Assembly: GCF_008642295.1 (NCBI RefSeq)
Contig: NZ_CP029190.1
Span: 1,798,001-1,862,000, forward strand
Direction: 5' to 3'
Origin: Streptomyces venezuelae
Lineage (GTDB): Bacteria; Actinomycetota; Actinomycetes; Streptomycetales; Streptomycetaceae
DNA length: 64,000 nt
Positions 8,494-17,146 of this stretch are shown in pieces; position 1 is the first letter of the stretch; every line of letters begins with the position of its first letter. The position numbers were made by a program, and so were the translations under genes. The notes under the pieces are model-generated. The model was not told the DNA's origin, searched no databases, and worked only from the letters and a program-made list of their open reading frames with translations.

Positions 8494-9123
8494 ATGCAGG
8501 TCGCGATCGTGCTCTACCCGGGATTCACGGCCATCGATGTCATCGGCCCCTACGACGTCCTGGGACGACTGCCCGGCACCGAGGTCGTGTTCGTCGCCGA
8601 AGCACCAGGCCTGGTCCGAAACGACCTGCACAGCCTGTCCATCGACGTCGTGGCCGCATTGGACGACGTCCCCCACCCCGAGGTCGTGCTCGTCGGCGGC
8701 GGCCCGGGGCAGGCGGACCAGATGGCCGACGGTCCCCTGCACACCTGGCTGAGGCGCGCCGACGAGACCGCCGACTGGATGACCTCCGTATGCACCGGCT
8801 CCCTGATCCTCGCTGCCGCCGGCCTTCTCACCGGCCGCCGGGCGACGACCCACTGGGGCGCCCTCGACCAACTCACCGGGCTCGGCGCGACGCCGGTCCA
8901 GGAACGCGTCGTCATCGACGGCCACTACGCCACCGGGGCAGGCGCCTCAGCAGGCATCGACATGGCCCTGACCCTGGCCGGACTGATCGCCGGTGACGAC
9001 ACCGCCCAGGCTGTCCAGCTCCTCCTGGAGTACGCGCCACAGCCGCCGTACAACGCGGGGACCCGCGAATCCGCGGGCCCCGACGTCGTGGCGAAGCTGT
9101 TCGCGATGTTCCCTCACGAGTGA
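8494..9123 (+). CDS. DJ-1/PfpI family protein (isonitrile hydratase-like)
   Basis: This 209-residue cytoplasmic protein has the DJ-1/PfpI fold. QVAIVLYPGFTAIDVIGPYDVL opens it with the conserved acidic/Asp region, and the nucleophile elbow SVCTGSLILAAAGLL places the reactive Cys near residue 99. GRRATTHWG follows, a pattern shared with isonitrile hydratase InhA and with GATase1 regulators that lack their DNA-binding tail. GAAGGAG lies seven bases before the ATG. It stands alone, with two hairpins between it and the sigma gene and the alaS cassette converging from the right. Confidence 0.8.
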   Translation: MQVAIVLYPGFTAIDVIGPYDVLGRLPGTEVVFVAEAPGLVRNDLHSLSIDVVAALDDVPHPEVVLVGGGPGQADQMADGPLHTWLRRADETADWMTSVCTGSLILAAAGLLTGRRATTHWGALDQLTGLGATPVQERVVIDGHYATGAGASAGIDMALTLAGLIAGDDTAQAVQLLLEYAPQPPYNAGTRESAGPDVVAKLFAMFPHE

Positions 9124-9190
9124 CCCACCCGGCCGTCAGCCGGCTCGGGAAGGCTGGCGCAGCGACCACCTCCTGCCCGGCCCCCGGGTG

Positions 9191-11833
9191 TCAGCGCGAG
9201 GCGATCAACGCGGGCAGTGCGGCAAGCGCGCCGGTGATGGCATCCGCAGTCAGCCCGCCGCCTTGGGCGAGCTCGGCGGAGCCGCCACCGCGACCGCCAA
9301 GGAGTTGCTTGACCAGCGCCGAGGCGTTCAGGCCCGCGTCCCGGGCCGCAGGGTTGAGCGCGATGACCAGACCCGTGCTGGTGCCGACCGCGACCGCGCC
9401 GGGCAGTCGGCCGGGCAGGCGGTCACGGACGGCCATGGCGAGCGCGCGGGCGTCCTCGGCCGCGCCCTCGGTGGTGACCGTCACGGTCTGCACACCGGCG
9501 GCATCGGTTGCCGTGTCGGCCAGCTCACCGGCGCGGGCAACGGTGGCCTGCTGCTTGAGATGGGCGTTCTCCCGGTCCGCTGTCTTGAGGCGGTCCAGAA
9601 GCCCGGCGATCCGGTCCTGGAGCTCGGTGCGCGGGGCGCCGAGCTGTTCGGCGATGCGGGCGACGAGGTCGCGTTCACGGGCGAGGTAGGCGAAGCCCTC
9701 GACGCCGACCGCCGCCTCCAGGCGGCGCATGCCGGCGCCGACCGAGCCCTCCGAGGTCAGCGCGACGGTGCCGATCTGGGAGGCGTGCTCGACGTGGGTG
9801 CCGCCGCACAGCTCGCGCGACCAGGCCCCGCCGATCTCGACGACGCGTACCTTCTCCCCGTACGTCTCGTCGAAGAGGGCGAGCGCGCCGATCTCCTTGG
9901 CCTCGGGCAGGGTCATCCACTGCACGCCGACGGGCAGGTCGCGGCGCAGGGCGCGGTTGGCGGCCTCCTCGACTTCGCTGCGGACGGCCGGGGAGAGGGC
10001 GCCGCGCCAGGGGAAGTCCAGGCGGAGGTAGCCGGGCCGGTTGTACGAGCCGGACTGCAGGGCGGTGGGGCCGAGCACCTCGCGCAGGGCCGCGTGCAGG
10101 ACGTGGGTGCCGGAGTGGGCCTGGCGGGCGCCGAGTCGCCACTCGGCGTCGACGGCTGCGTGCACGGCGTCGCCGGGGGCCAGCTCGCCTGCGGTGATCC
10201 GGACCTGGTGGACGACCAGGCCCGGCAGGGGCCGCTGGACGTCGAGGACCTCGGCCTCGACGGAGGCGCCCGACAGGCGTCCCGCGTCGCTGTCCTGGCC
10301 TCCTGACTCGGCGTAGAACGGCGTCCGGTCCAGGACGACGGTGACGATCTCGCCGGTGGCCGCCACCGGGACCGGGCCGGCGGTGCCGAGGACGGCCAGT
10401 ACGCGGGACTCGGTGGTCAGGGCCTCCCAGGCCCGCCAGTCGGTCGGGCCGTGCTGGTCGAGTACGGGGCGGAGGGCGGAGGTGTCCAGGGCGCCGCCGG
10501 ACTTGCGGGCGCGGGCGTCGGCCCGGGCGCGTTCGCGCTGGGCGTTCATCAGCGCGGTGAAGCCCTCGCGGTCGACCTCCACGCCCTGCTCGGCGGCCAT
10601 CTCCAAGGTCAGGTCGATCGGGAAGCCGTACGTGTCGTGCAGCAGGAAGGCCTGGGCGCCGGGCAGCGAACGGCCGCCGTCGGCCTTCACCTGGGCGACG
10701 GCGGTGTCCAGGACGGTGGTGCCCTGCTTGAGGGTGGCGCGGAAGGCGTCCTCCTCGCCGTACGCCTGGTCGGCGATGCGGGCGAAGGAGTCGGCGAGCT
10801 CGGGGTAGCTGGGGGCCATGCAGTCGCGGGCGACCGGCAGCAGCTCGGGCAGGACCGGGTCGTGGAAGCCGAGCTGGCGCATGGAGCGGACCGCGCGGCG
10901 CAGGATGCGGCGCAGGACGTAGCCGCGGCCTTCGTTGCCAGGGGCCGTTCCGTCGCCGAGCAGCATCAGGGCGGTGCGGACGTGGTCGGCGACCACGCGG
11001 AGGCGGACGTCCGCCTGCGGGTCGGTGCCGTAGCGGGCGCCGGAGAGCTGGGCGGCGCAGTCCAGGACGGGGCGGGTCTCGTCGATCTCGTAGAGGTTGT
11101 CGACGCCCTGGAGGAGGGTGGCCATGCGTTCCAGGCCCATGCCGGTGTCGATGTTGCGGCGGGGCAGCTCGCCGAGGATCGGGTAGCCGGACTTGCCGGC
11201 CCCTTCGCCGCGCTCGTACTGCATGAAGACGAGGTTCCAGAACTCCATGTACCGGTCCTCGTCGACCGCCGGGCCGCCCTCGCGGCCGAGCGCCGGGCCG
11301 CGGTCGTAGTACAGCTCGGAGCAGGGGCCGCAGGGTCCGGGGACGCCCATGGACCAGAAGTTGTCCTCGTCGCCGCGAGCCACGATCCGCTCGTCGGGCA
11401 GGCCGGCCACCTTCCGCCAGATGCCGCGGGCGTCGGTGTCGGAGTGGTGGACGGTGACCCAGATCTTCTCCGGGTCCAGCCCGTAGCCGCCGTCCGCCTG
11501 GGCCTTGGTGGACAGGTCCCAGGCGTAGGCGATGGCCTCCTCCTTGAAGTAGTCGCCGAAGGAGAAGTTGCCGTTCATCTGGAAGAACGACCCGTGCCGG
11601 GTGGTCTTGCCGACCTCCTCGATGTCCAGGGTGCGGATGCACTTCTGCACGCTGGTCGCCCGCTCCCACGGTGGGGTGGCCTCGCCGGTGAAGTACGGCT
11701 TGAACGGCACCATCCCCGCGTTGACGAACAGCAGCGTCGGGTCCGGGGTGGGCAGCGGCGCGCTCGGGACGACCGTGTGGCCGCGGGCGGCGAAGTAGTC
11801 CAGGAAGCGCTGGCGGATGTCGGCGGTACGCAT
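9191..11833 (-). CDS. alaS: Alanyl-tRNA synthetase (AlaRS), probable extra copy
   Basis: This complete 880-residue AlaRS charges tRNA-Ala. It has the class II catalytic core at the N-terminus (MRTADIRQRFLDYFAARGH, VNAGMVPFKPYF, RHGSFFQMNGNFSFGDYFKEE), the editing domain metal motif HSGTH near 575 paired with CGGTH near 678, and a coiled-coil plus DHHA1-type C-terminal domain. GGAG lies 11 bases before the ATG. Usually alaS in Streptomyces neighbours ruvX, mltG and aroE; here it follows tsaD and a GNAT gene, which suggests a second copy. The upstream GNAT frame enters alaS with no stop codon, so a 1083-residue fusion starting at 12442 is also possible. Confidence 0.92.
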   Translation of the reverse strand: MRTADIRQRFLDYFAARGHTVVPSAPLPTPDPTLLFVNAGMVPFKPYFTGEATPPWERATSVQKCIRTLDIEEVGKTTRHGSFFQMNGNFSFGDYFKEEAIAYAWDLSTKAQADGGYGLDPEKIWVTVHHSDTDARGIWRKVAGLPDERIVARGDEDNFWSMGVPGPCGPCSELYYDRGPALGREGGPAVDEDRYMEFWNLVFMQYERGEGAGKSGYPILGELPRRNIDTGMGLERMATLLQGVDNLYEIDETRPVLDCAAQLSGARYGTDPQADVRLRVVADHVRTALMLLGDGTAPGNEGRGYVLRRILRRAVRSMRQLGFHDPVLPELLPVARDCMAPSYPELADSFARIADQAYGEEDAFRATLKQGTTVLDTAVAQVKADGGRSLPGAQAFLLHDTYGFPIDLTLEMAAEQGVEVDREGFTALMNAQRERARADARARKSGGALDTSALRPVLDQHGPTDWRAWEALTTESRVLAVLGTAGPVPVAATGEIVTVVLDRTPFYAESGGQDSDAGRLSGASVEAEVLDVQRPLPGLVVHQVRITAGELAPGDAVHAAVDAEWRLGARQAHSGTHVLHAALREVLGPTALQSGSYNRPGYLRLDFPWRGALSPAVRSEVEEAANRALRRDLPVGVQWMTLPEAKEIGALALFDETYGEKVRVVEIGGAWSRELCGGTHVEHASQIGTVALTSEGSVGAGMRRLEAAVGVEGFAYLARERDLVARIAEQLGAPRTELQDRIAGLLDRLKTADRENAHLKQQATVARAGELADTATDAAGVQTVTVTTEGAAEDARALAMAVRDRLPGRLPGAVAVGTSTGLVIALNPAARDAGLNASALVKQLLGGRGGGSAELAQGGGLTADAITGALAALPALIASR

Positions 11834-12442
11834 GGTGGGTGCTGCTCCGGGAGTGGGAGTGGGTGGTCGGATGCGGCGAGGGGCGGCTGTGCGGGCCGGG
11901 TGCAGGGGGCCGAGGAAGACCGCGTGTCCGGTTCCCTCGGGAGCGGGGTGGGTGGCCTGGGTCCAGCCGAGGCGCCGGTAGAAGGCCAGCGCGTCGCGGG
12001 CGCGGACCGAGGTCAGCAGCCAGCACCGGCCTTCCGGGGCGTCGGCGGTCACGGCGTCGAGCAGGGCGGCACCTACGCGCCGGCCGCGTGCCGCCTTGGC
12101 GACGGCGAGCTCGTCTACTTCACGGCCTCCGCACAGCCACGAGGCCGTGTGCTCGGGGCCCAGCGCAGCGGCCACCTGCGGGTAGCAGCCGCCGGACGGG
12201 AACGGTGCGGGCGTGGTCCATGCCGTCGCGAAGCCGGACACCCTCTCGCCGTCGAAAGCGAGCGCAGCCACGAAGCCGGGCCGGGGCGCACTCTCGGCCA
12301 GCCCTCCGAGGAACCGTTCCGCCACCTGCCGGGACGCATTCCACGGCGCCTCGGTAAAAGCCTCGGCGTAGACGTGAAGGATGTCGTCCTGCCGGGCGAG
12401 CAGTTCGGCGCCGGACACCCGGCGCACCGCCACGCCGCTCAC
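11834..12442 (-). CDS. GNAT acetyltransferase domain fused in frame to AlaRS
   Basis: This is a 203-residue GNAT N-acetyltransferase segment. The acetyl-CoA-binding motif A is [20 protein letters not shown] near residues 95-115, and the C-terminal [13 protein letters not shown] is typical of the fold. The GTG at 12442 overlaps the tsaD stop (GTGA). No stop codon separates it from alaS: the frame continues to 9191 through a Pro/Thr-rich linker, so the ribosome should make a GNAT-AlaRS fusion as well as AlaRS alone. RimI-like GNATs often sit beside tsaD, but this one is not clearly RimI. Its acceptor (amino acid, aminoacyl-tRNA, protein N-terminus or drug) is unknown. Confidence 0.75.
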
Positions 12443-13509
12443 GCCACTCTCGCCGCCGGCCGGGCGACGGGGTGCAGAGCCGCGTACTCCAGGGGCGCGG
12501 ACGGGTCGATGGACATGTCGAGCTGGGCGGGGTCGGAGCCGGCCCGGACCAGCAGGTCGCCGACGGCTGCGATCATCGCGCCGTTGTCGGTGCACAGGGT
12601 CATGGGCGGCACCCGCAGCTCGACCCCCGCGGCCGCGCACCGCTCCTCGGCCAGGGCCCGCACCCGCGAGTTCGCGGCCACGCCGCCCACCACCACAAGG
12701 GTGCGCACGTCGTACTCCCGGCAGGCGGCGAGCGCTTTGCGGGTCAGGACGTCGGCGACGGCCTCCTGCAGCGAGGCGGCGCCGTCGGCCACGGGGAGTT
12801 CCGCTCCGCTCTGGCGGTGCTGCTCGGCCCAGCGGGCAGCGGCCGTCTTCAGCCCGGAGAAGGAGAAGCCGTAGGGGTGCTCCTTGGAACCCAGGAGCGG
12901 ACGCGGGAAGGCGACGGAGCAGGGGTTGCCGCCGCGGGCTGCGCGGTCGATGGCCGGGCCGCCCGGGTAGGGCAGGCCGAAGACCCGGGCGACCTTGTCG
13001 AAGCACTCCCCGGCCGCGTCGTCGATGGTGTCGCCCAGGTGCAGGATCGGATCGCGGACCAGGTCCCGTACGAGCAGCAGCGAGGTGTGGCCGCCGGAGA
13101 CGATGAGCACCATGCAGGGGTCGGGCAGCGGCCCGTGCTCCAGAGTGTCGGCGGCCACGTGCCCGGCGAGGTGGTGCACGCCGTACAGGGGCACGCCAGC
13201 CGCGTACGCGAGGGTCTTCGCCCCGGCCAGACCGACCTGGAGGGCACCGGAGAGGCCCGGGCCGGTGGTGACGGCGACCGCGTCGATGTCCCGCAGACGC
13301 AGCCCGGCCTGGTCGAGCGCCTCCTGGACGACCGGATTGAAGGCCTGCAGGTGCGCACGGGACGCGATCTCGGGCACCACGCCTCCGAAGCGCGCGTGCT
13401 CGTCCATGCTCGTCGCCACGACGTGGGCCAGCAGTCTCCCGCCGGAGACGATGCCCGCGCCCGTCTCGTCGCACGACGACTCGATACCGAGCACCACCGG
13501 AGCTGCCAC
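12439..13509 (-). CDS. tsaD: tRNA N6-threonylcarbamoyladenosine synthase TsaD, probable extra copy
   Basis: This 356-residue Kae1/TsaD ASKHA protein transfers threonylcarbamoyl to A37 of ANN-decoding tRNAs together with TsaB and Tsa[12 protein letters not shown] opens it, the iron-binding HHLAGH lies near residue 115, and [17 protein letters not shown] and SGGHTSLLL are in place. The usual streptomycete tsaD sits with tsaE, tsaB and rimI; here there is only a GNAT gene and alaS, so this is probably a paralogue. The GTG at 13509 is chosen because AAAGAGG lies just upstream. An inverted repeat at 13537-13555 lies in its promoter region. Confidence 0.9.
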   Translation of the reverse strand: MAAPVVLGIESSCDETGAGIVSGGRLLAHVVATSMDEHARFGGVVPEIASRAHLQAFNPVVQEALDQAGLRLRDIDAVAVTTGPGLSGALQVGLAGAKTLAYAAGVPLYGVHHLAGHVAADTLEHGPLPDPCMVLIVSGGHTSLLLVRDLVRDPILHLGDTIDDAAGECFDKVARVFGLPYPGGPAIDRAARGGNPCSVAFPRPLLGSKEHPYGFSFSGLKTAAARWAEQHRQSGAELPVADGAASLQEAVADVLTRKALAACREYDVRTLVVVGGVAANSRVRALAEERCAAAGVELRVPPMTLCTDNGAMIAAVGDLLVRAGSDPAQLDMSIDPSAPLEYAALHPVARPAARVA

Positions 13510-13536
13510 GGCCACCTCTTTCGCATCAGGCACGCA

Positions 13537-13555
13537 ATTGCAAGTGTTGTGCAAT
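13537..13555 (-). promoter_or_regulatory. Inverted repeat ATTGCA-N7-TGCAAT upstream of tsaD
   Basis: A perfect 6-base inverted repeat with a 7-base spacer ends 28 bases before the tsaD start. Its low GC stands out from the surroundings. It looks like an operator for a dimeric regulator controlling the tsaD-GNAT-alaS cassette. The regulator is not identified. Confidence 0.5.
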
Positions 13556-14234
13556 AAGGTACTCCGCCGATGGGCATCGACTGCGCCGGACATGGCGCGA
13601 CCAGCCTTGGGGCGGCACCGAAGCAGCAGCACCGGCCGTTGGCGCCCCTGTCGCGGAGGGCCCGGAGCCGGGCGAGCGGGGCGAGCGGATCAGCCTGGTG
13701 TGCCTCGGCTCCCGTGTCGACGCCTACCGCCCGGAGGGCCTCGAGCGACAGAACCGGAGCTGGCACCCGCATCCGACAGGTTCCTCAGGAGCCGGTTGTG
13801 ACCCCGGAACCTGGATCTGGAGGACCAGCAGGTGATTGCCTGCGCCACCAGTGCGTAAGCAACAAGAGCAACACGGGATGGGAACCGCCCTCGGCCTTCG
13901 TGCGCCGCAGCTGTCGCTGGCCAGGCCTCGCGCGGTGGCTACCTGAACCGCTTCGCGGCAGGTTGCGGTGACGGAGCTGGCGGCCGGAGGTTCCGCCCGG
14001 CGCCGTCCGGGATCCGGTCCATGGCGTTCCTCCCGCAAGTGCGCCCCGAGGCCCTTCGGCGGCGCTCACCCTCGCCCTGTCTTTCTGCACGTGTTGCGGG
14101 GGCGGACACCTGACAACGGGATGTGTGACGCAGTGGGGACGGAGATCCCTCTGGCGCGTATCCCCCGGTCATCGGCCGAGTGAAGCGCGTGGTGGCGCCG
14201 TTTCCCGACCCATGATCGGGGGTGTTGTCACTCC
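13556..14234. other. Intergenic stretch without a convincing gene
   Basis: About 680 bp separate tsaD from the STAS gene. Several open frames exist on both strands, but none shows a recognisable family or a ribosome site. One plus-strand frame around 13665-13780 reads like ordinary protein ([17 protein letters not shown]) and could be a gene remnant. Confidence 0.5.
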
Positions 14235-14627
14235 GTGAGCATCGTGATCAGTTCCCCGATAGTGGCCTCGCCGGTTGTCGCAGCGGACGTGGAGGACGCG
14301 GGCGCATCCGGCATGGACCTCAGCTGTACCTCCCACGGAGACGTCCTGAGGGTACGACTCGCAGGCGAGGTGGACCACTTCACCGCCGCACCCCTGAGGG
14401 TCGTGCTGGCTGCTGCGGCGGCCTACGGATACCGGCATCTGGATCTCGACACCCGAGCCGTCTCGTTCTGCGACTCCGGGTTGCTCGCTGCGGTCGCCGG
14501 TTGGTGCGGTAGAGGCCGCACCGTGTCCCATACGGCCACCTCAAGGGCAGTTGGCCGGCTCCTGGCGATGGAGTGCGACCTGGACCGCCGCAAGACACCG
14601 GGTGCCTGGAGGGCGACCGGCCGATGA
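14235..14627 (+). CDS. STAS-domain anti-sigma factor antagonist
   Basis: This 130-residue protein has a STAS domain of the SpoIIAA/RsbV/BldG type. DVLRVRLAGEVDHFTAAPLR opens the fold, and SFCDSGLLAAV carries the serine (near residue 81) that anti-sigma kinases phosphorylate. It would bind an RsbW-like kinase and free a sigma factor. The GTG at 14235 is the only sensible start. A possible kinase partner is the HATPase protein at 26865-27290, but it is 12 kb away and the pairing is only a guess. Confidence 0.8.
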   Translation: MSIVISSPIVASPVVAADVEDAGASGMDLSCTSHGDVLRVRLAGEVDHFTAAPLRVVLAAAAAYGYRHLDLDTRAVSFCDSGLLAAVAGWCGRGRTVSHTATSRAVGRLLAMECDLDRRKTPGAWRATGR

Positions 14628-14742
14628 TCTTCAGTGTGATGACGGCCGCCCCGCTCCTCCTGGCGTTGTTCTTGGCATTGAGCCCGGCCAAGAAGCCGGT
14701 CCGCCGCCACCGTGCGTGCGGTAAGGCACGGTGACCCGTACC

Positions 14743-14795
14743 GGACCCGGTTGGCCCGCGCCCGCGTTGAGCGGGTACGGGCCAACCGGGGGTCC
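14743..14795 (+). terminator. Terminator hairpin after the STAS gene
   Basis: CCGGTTGGCCCG (14747-14758) pairs with CGGGCCAACCGG (14778-14789), with further pairing inside and outside these arms. It is the strongest structure in the 317-bp gap between the STAS and HTH genes. Confidence 0.7.
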
Positions 14796-14944
14796 GTCGT
14801 CTCGCTGCCGCGCCCTCGAATCTTCCCCGTGCGCGACGCGGCTCATGGGGCGGCGCCCGCTCCTGCCGGCCCTGCACCGCCGACGTACGGGTGAACGTCC
14901 ATAACTTCGCGTCACGGCCCGTGCGTAGGGATTGTCACACCGGT

Positions 14945-15502
14945 ATGACAACAGCGCATCAGCAGATGATCCCACGTCAGGCCGACGCTTTCCCCTCAGC
15001 TCGGCGGTCGCGGAGCCGGCCCGGCGAGCTGCCCGAGCCGGATGAGCGGCGCCGGCTGCGAGAGCGGTGGGGCTTGTCGACCCGGCAGGTGGCGACGGCG
15101 TTCGGGGTGACACCCGCGACGGTGCGCTCCTGGGAGCACGGCCGTTCGGCACCCCGGGGCAGTCGCAAGGAGGCGTACCGGCGGTTCCTGGCGGGCCTTG
15201 CCTCCTACGCAGAGGTGGCCCGGTCGGGGGCCGCGGACCGTGACCGGCGTCGGACAGCGGACGTTCAGCGTCCGCTCTTTCGCCCGGCCGCGGCGGTGCC
15301 CGCTGTGCCGCAGGGCATCCCGCCCGGGCCATCGTGCCCGAACACGTCGTGGACGGGCAGGGCGGTGCGCGCCGCCGCGGGCAAGCCGGGTGCCGACCCC
15401 GTGTCACCGGAGCGCATCCGGCGCCTCCGGCGGCTGGGCGCCGCGGCCTGCGTGTGGTCGCTCGCCCTGTGGGTGATCATCACCTGTCCACCGCCGCTCT
15501 GA
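14945..15502 (+). CDS. Small helix-turn-helix protein with C-terminal membrane segment
   Basis: This 185-residue protein has an XRE-like helix-turn-helix near residues 40-75 (LSTRQVATAFGVTPATVRSW), then a Pro/Arg-rich linker, and a single hydrophobic segment at the very end (AAACVWSLALWVIITC). It may be a membrane-tethered transcription regulator. ATG 14945 is chosen because it begins the conserved-looking part; GTG 14891 in the same frame is possible. It converges on the Asp23 cluster, and its targets are unknown. Confidence 0.65.
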   Translation: MTTAHQQMIPRQADAFPSARRSRSRPGELPEPDERRRLRERWGLSTRQVATAFGVTPATVRSWEHGRSAPRGSRKEAYRRFLAGLASYAEVARSGAADRDRRRTADVQRPLFRPAAAVPAVPQGIPPGPSCPNTSWTGRAVRAAAGKPGADPVSPERIRRLRRLGAAACVWSLALWVIITCPPPL

Positions 15503-15528
15503 CGGCGCCGGGCGGGTGGGGCGGGTGG

Positions 15529-15858
15529 TCACACGATGCCGGTGACCGTCACCCGCACTGCCCCGGGTGTCGTGGCCGCCGCCTCGACCGCCGCCGCCCG
15601 CACGGCGGCGGCGGTCGAGGCGGCCTGGTGCCGCGCACGGACAACGATCTCGATGCGCAGGGCGGCCACCCGGCCACGGGGTCCGTAGGTGATGCGCACC
15701 GCGCCGCCCGGGTCGGGCTGGTCGGCAGCGGCCTGCTGCCGTGAGCCGGTCGCCTGTAGCAGGGAGCGCAGGCCGGGGCGCAGGCACGCGACGCCCGGGA
15801 CGGCAAGGACGGCGTAGGTCACCTGCTGGGTCAGGGCTTGGGAACGGTCGCTGTTCAC
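15529..15858 (-). CDS. Small Asp23/Gls24-related protein
   Basis: This 109-residue protein has the alternating pattern of Asp23/Gls24 family members: VTYAVLAVPGVACLRPGL at the start, then ALRIEIVVRARHQAASTAAAVRAA and VRVTVTGIV at the end. These proteins coat the inner face of the membrane and respond to envelope stress in Gram-positive bacteria. Its ATG overlaps the stop of the upstream ZAS-Asp23 gene by 4 bases, so it is third in the sigma/anti-sigma operon. Confidence 0.7.
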   Translation of the reverse strand: MNSDRSQALTQQVTYAVLAVPGVACLRPGLRSLLQATGSRQQAAADQPDPGGAVRITYGPRGRVAALRIEIVVRARHQAASTAAAVRAAAVEAAATTPGAVRVTVTGIV

Positions 15859-16472
15859 GGCCTGGCCTCTCGCGGCTGGGTGGGTGGGTCGTGGAGGTCG
15901 GTGACGCTGACATCCACGTCGCCGAGCGTCAGGCCGAGGTGCTGCCGGGCTGCACGGATCAGGTTTTCACGCACCGCGCGAGTGGTGTCCGGGAGGTCGC
16001 GCCCGTAGGCGACGGTGATGCCGAGGTGGACGCTGGAGGGGCCGCGTTCAGGTTGGGTACGGCTACCGGGCGGGGTGATACGGCAGCTTCCGGCCAGTAC
16101 GCCGGGCACCTCTTCAGCGGCGGTGCGCAGGACGCGGGCGGCAACGGACTCGTAGATCCAGCTGTCCTCGCCGACCTCACCGAGCGGCAGGTTGCGGCCC
16201 GGGCGCAGCTCCAGGCGGACCGCGTCCATGACGCGCCGCACCACTGCGGCGGTGTCGATGTCGGCGGGTGGCGTGGTCGGCGGGAGCACGGCGGTGCGCA
16301 GGTGTTCCAGGTCCGCGACAGCCTGCCGGCAATAGGTGCAGCCGGCGGTGTGCGGGTCGGTGCCCGGCCGGTCGGCGTCGTCCCAGACTCCGGCCAGATC
16401 CCTGCCGCAGGCGAGGATCCCGAAGTCTTCGTCGTCAGGGTTCTCGTGGGAGTGGGGGGTGTTCATCGCCAT
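15855..16472 (-). CDS. Zinc-type anti-sigma / Asp23-Gls24 fusion protein
   Basis: This 205-residue protein begins with a ZAS-like zinc module: Cys22, then His41-x3-Cys45-x2-Cys48, the spacing seen in RsrA-type anti-sigma factors. The rest (from about residue 75) is an Asp23/Gls24 domain with VRRVMDAVRLELRPG and ENLIRAARQHLGLTLGDVDV. It lies directly after an ECF sigma gene and overlaps it, the usual place for an anti-sigma factor. ATG 16472 is chosen because GGAGG lies ten bases upstream; ATG 16466 overlaps the sigma stop. I infer that it binds the sigma factor and senses the Asp23 layer or redox/zinc state. Confidence 0.75.
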   Translation of the reverse strand: MAMNTPHSHENPDDEDFGILACGRDLAGVWDDADRPGTDPHTAGCTYCRQAVADLEHLRTAVLPPTTPPADIDTAAVVRRVMDAVRLELRPGRNLPLGEVGEDSWIYESVAARVLRTAAEEVPGVLAGSCRITPPGSRTQPERGPSSVHLGITVAYGRDLPDTTRAVRENLIRAARQHLGLTLGDVDVSVTDLHDPPTQPREARP

Positions 16473-17044
16473 GCGGCCATCGCCTCCGTCAGCATGCGCC
16501 GGGCCCGGAACACGCGTGCGCGAACCGCTTCGGGCCGGATGCCCACCGCCTGGGCGATCGTCTCGTACGGCTGTCCTTCGACTTCCCGCAGGACCCAGCA
16601 GACCTTCTGCTCGGCGGACAAGCCGCCCATGGCCCGGGCGAGGTCGCGAACGGCGGCGTGGGACTCCGCGGCGCGGACGGGTGACGACTGGTGCTCGGGT
16701 GCGGGCGGTTCGGCGACCGCGTCCAGGTCGGCTGCGGGTCTGCGGGCCCTTAGCAGGTTCAGGCACCGGTTGGTGACGATGCGGTGGAGCCACGTGCCGA
16801 AACCGGCATCGCCGCGGTACTCGGGCAAGCTCCGCCACGCACTGACAAAGGCGTCCTGGACGGCGTCCTCGGCTTCGGCCCGGCTGCCCATCAGGCGTTC
16901 GGCGAGCTGCATCATGGCCGGCGAGTGTCGGTGGACCAGCACCTCGAACGCCTCCTCATCTCCTTCTGCGGCCCGCACGGCCAAGAGCCGGTCGCCGGCC
17001 TCGGCCGTTTCCTCATCTTCGTCCGGGCCCCACCGAGCGTTCAA
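16463..17044 (-). CDS. ECF RNA polymerase sigma factor of the Asp23 cluster
   Basis: This 193-residue ECF sigma factor has region 2 (SRAEAEDAVQDAFVSAWRSL, then GDAGFGTWLHRIVTNRCLN) and region 4 (GLSAEQKVCWVLREVEGQ, then GIRPEAVRARVFRARRML). The start is TTG at 17044, supported by GGAAGGAG six bases upstream. It is followed by the ZAS-Asp23 anti-sigma candidate. The same promoter motif precedes this gene and the divergent Asp23 operon, which suggests that it drives its own operon and the envelope-protein operon together. Confidence 0.88.
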   Translation of the reverse strand: MNARWGPDEDEETAEAGDRLLAVRAAEGDEEAFEVLVHRHSPAMMQLAERLMGSRAEAEDAVQDAFVSAWRSLPEYRGDAGFGTWLHRIVTNRCLNLLRARRPAADLDAVAEPPAPEHQSSPVRAAESHAAVRDLARAMGGLSAEQKVCWVLREVEGQPYETIAQAVGIRPEAVRARVFRARRMLTEAMAAWR

Positions 17045-17064
17045 CGCGGGCTCCTTCCAGCCTC

Positions 17065-17099
17065 CACTGCTTTGACACCACCTGCCCGGCGTTCGTTAC
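17065..17099 (-). promoter_or_regulatory. Candidate ECF promoter of the sigma gene
   Basis: On the minus strand GTAACG is followed after exactly 14 bases by GGTGTCAAAGCAGTG. The identical arrangement occurs in the opposite direction at 17147-17181. GTAAC fits an ECF -35 element and TGTC a -10-like element. Confidence 0.65.
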
Positions 17100-17146
17100 G
17101 CCACCCGGATCCGCACTTTTGTTCACCCGTTCACGGCAAGAGGTCC

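Noticed and set aside
9675..12026. Minus-strand open frame of 783 codons overlapping alaS in another frame
   Set aside because: Arg/Pro-rich out-of-frame reading of alaS.
10451..12874. Plus-strand open frame of 807 codons
   Set aside because: Antisense of alaS, GNAT and tsaD; composition is typical of antisense in high-GC DNA.
13570..13971. Plus-strand open frame of 133 codons next to tsaD
   Set aside because: Ser/Arg/Pro-rich, no ribosome site, and no conserved motif.
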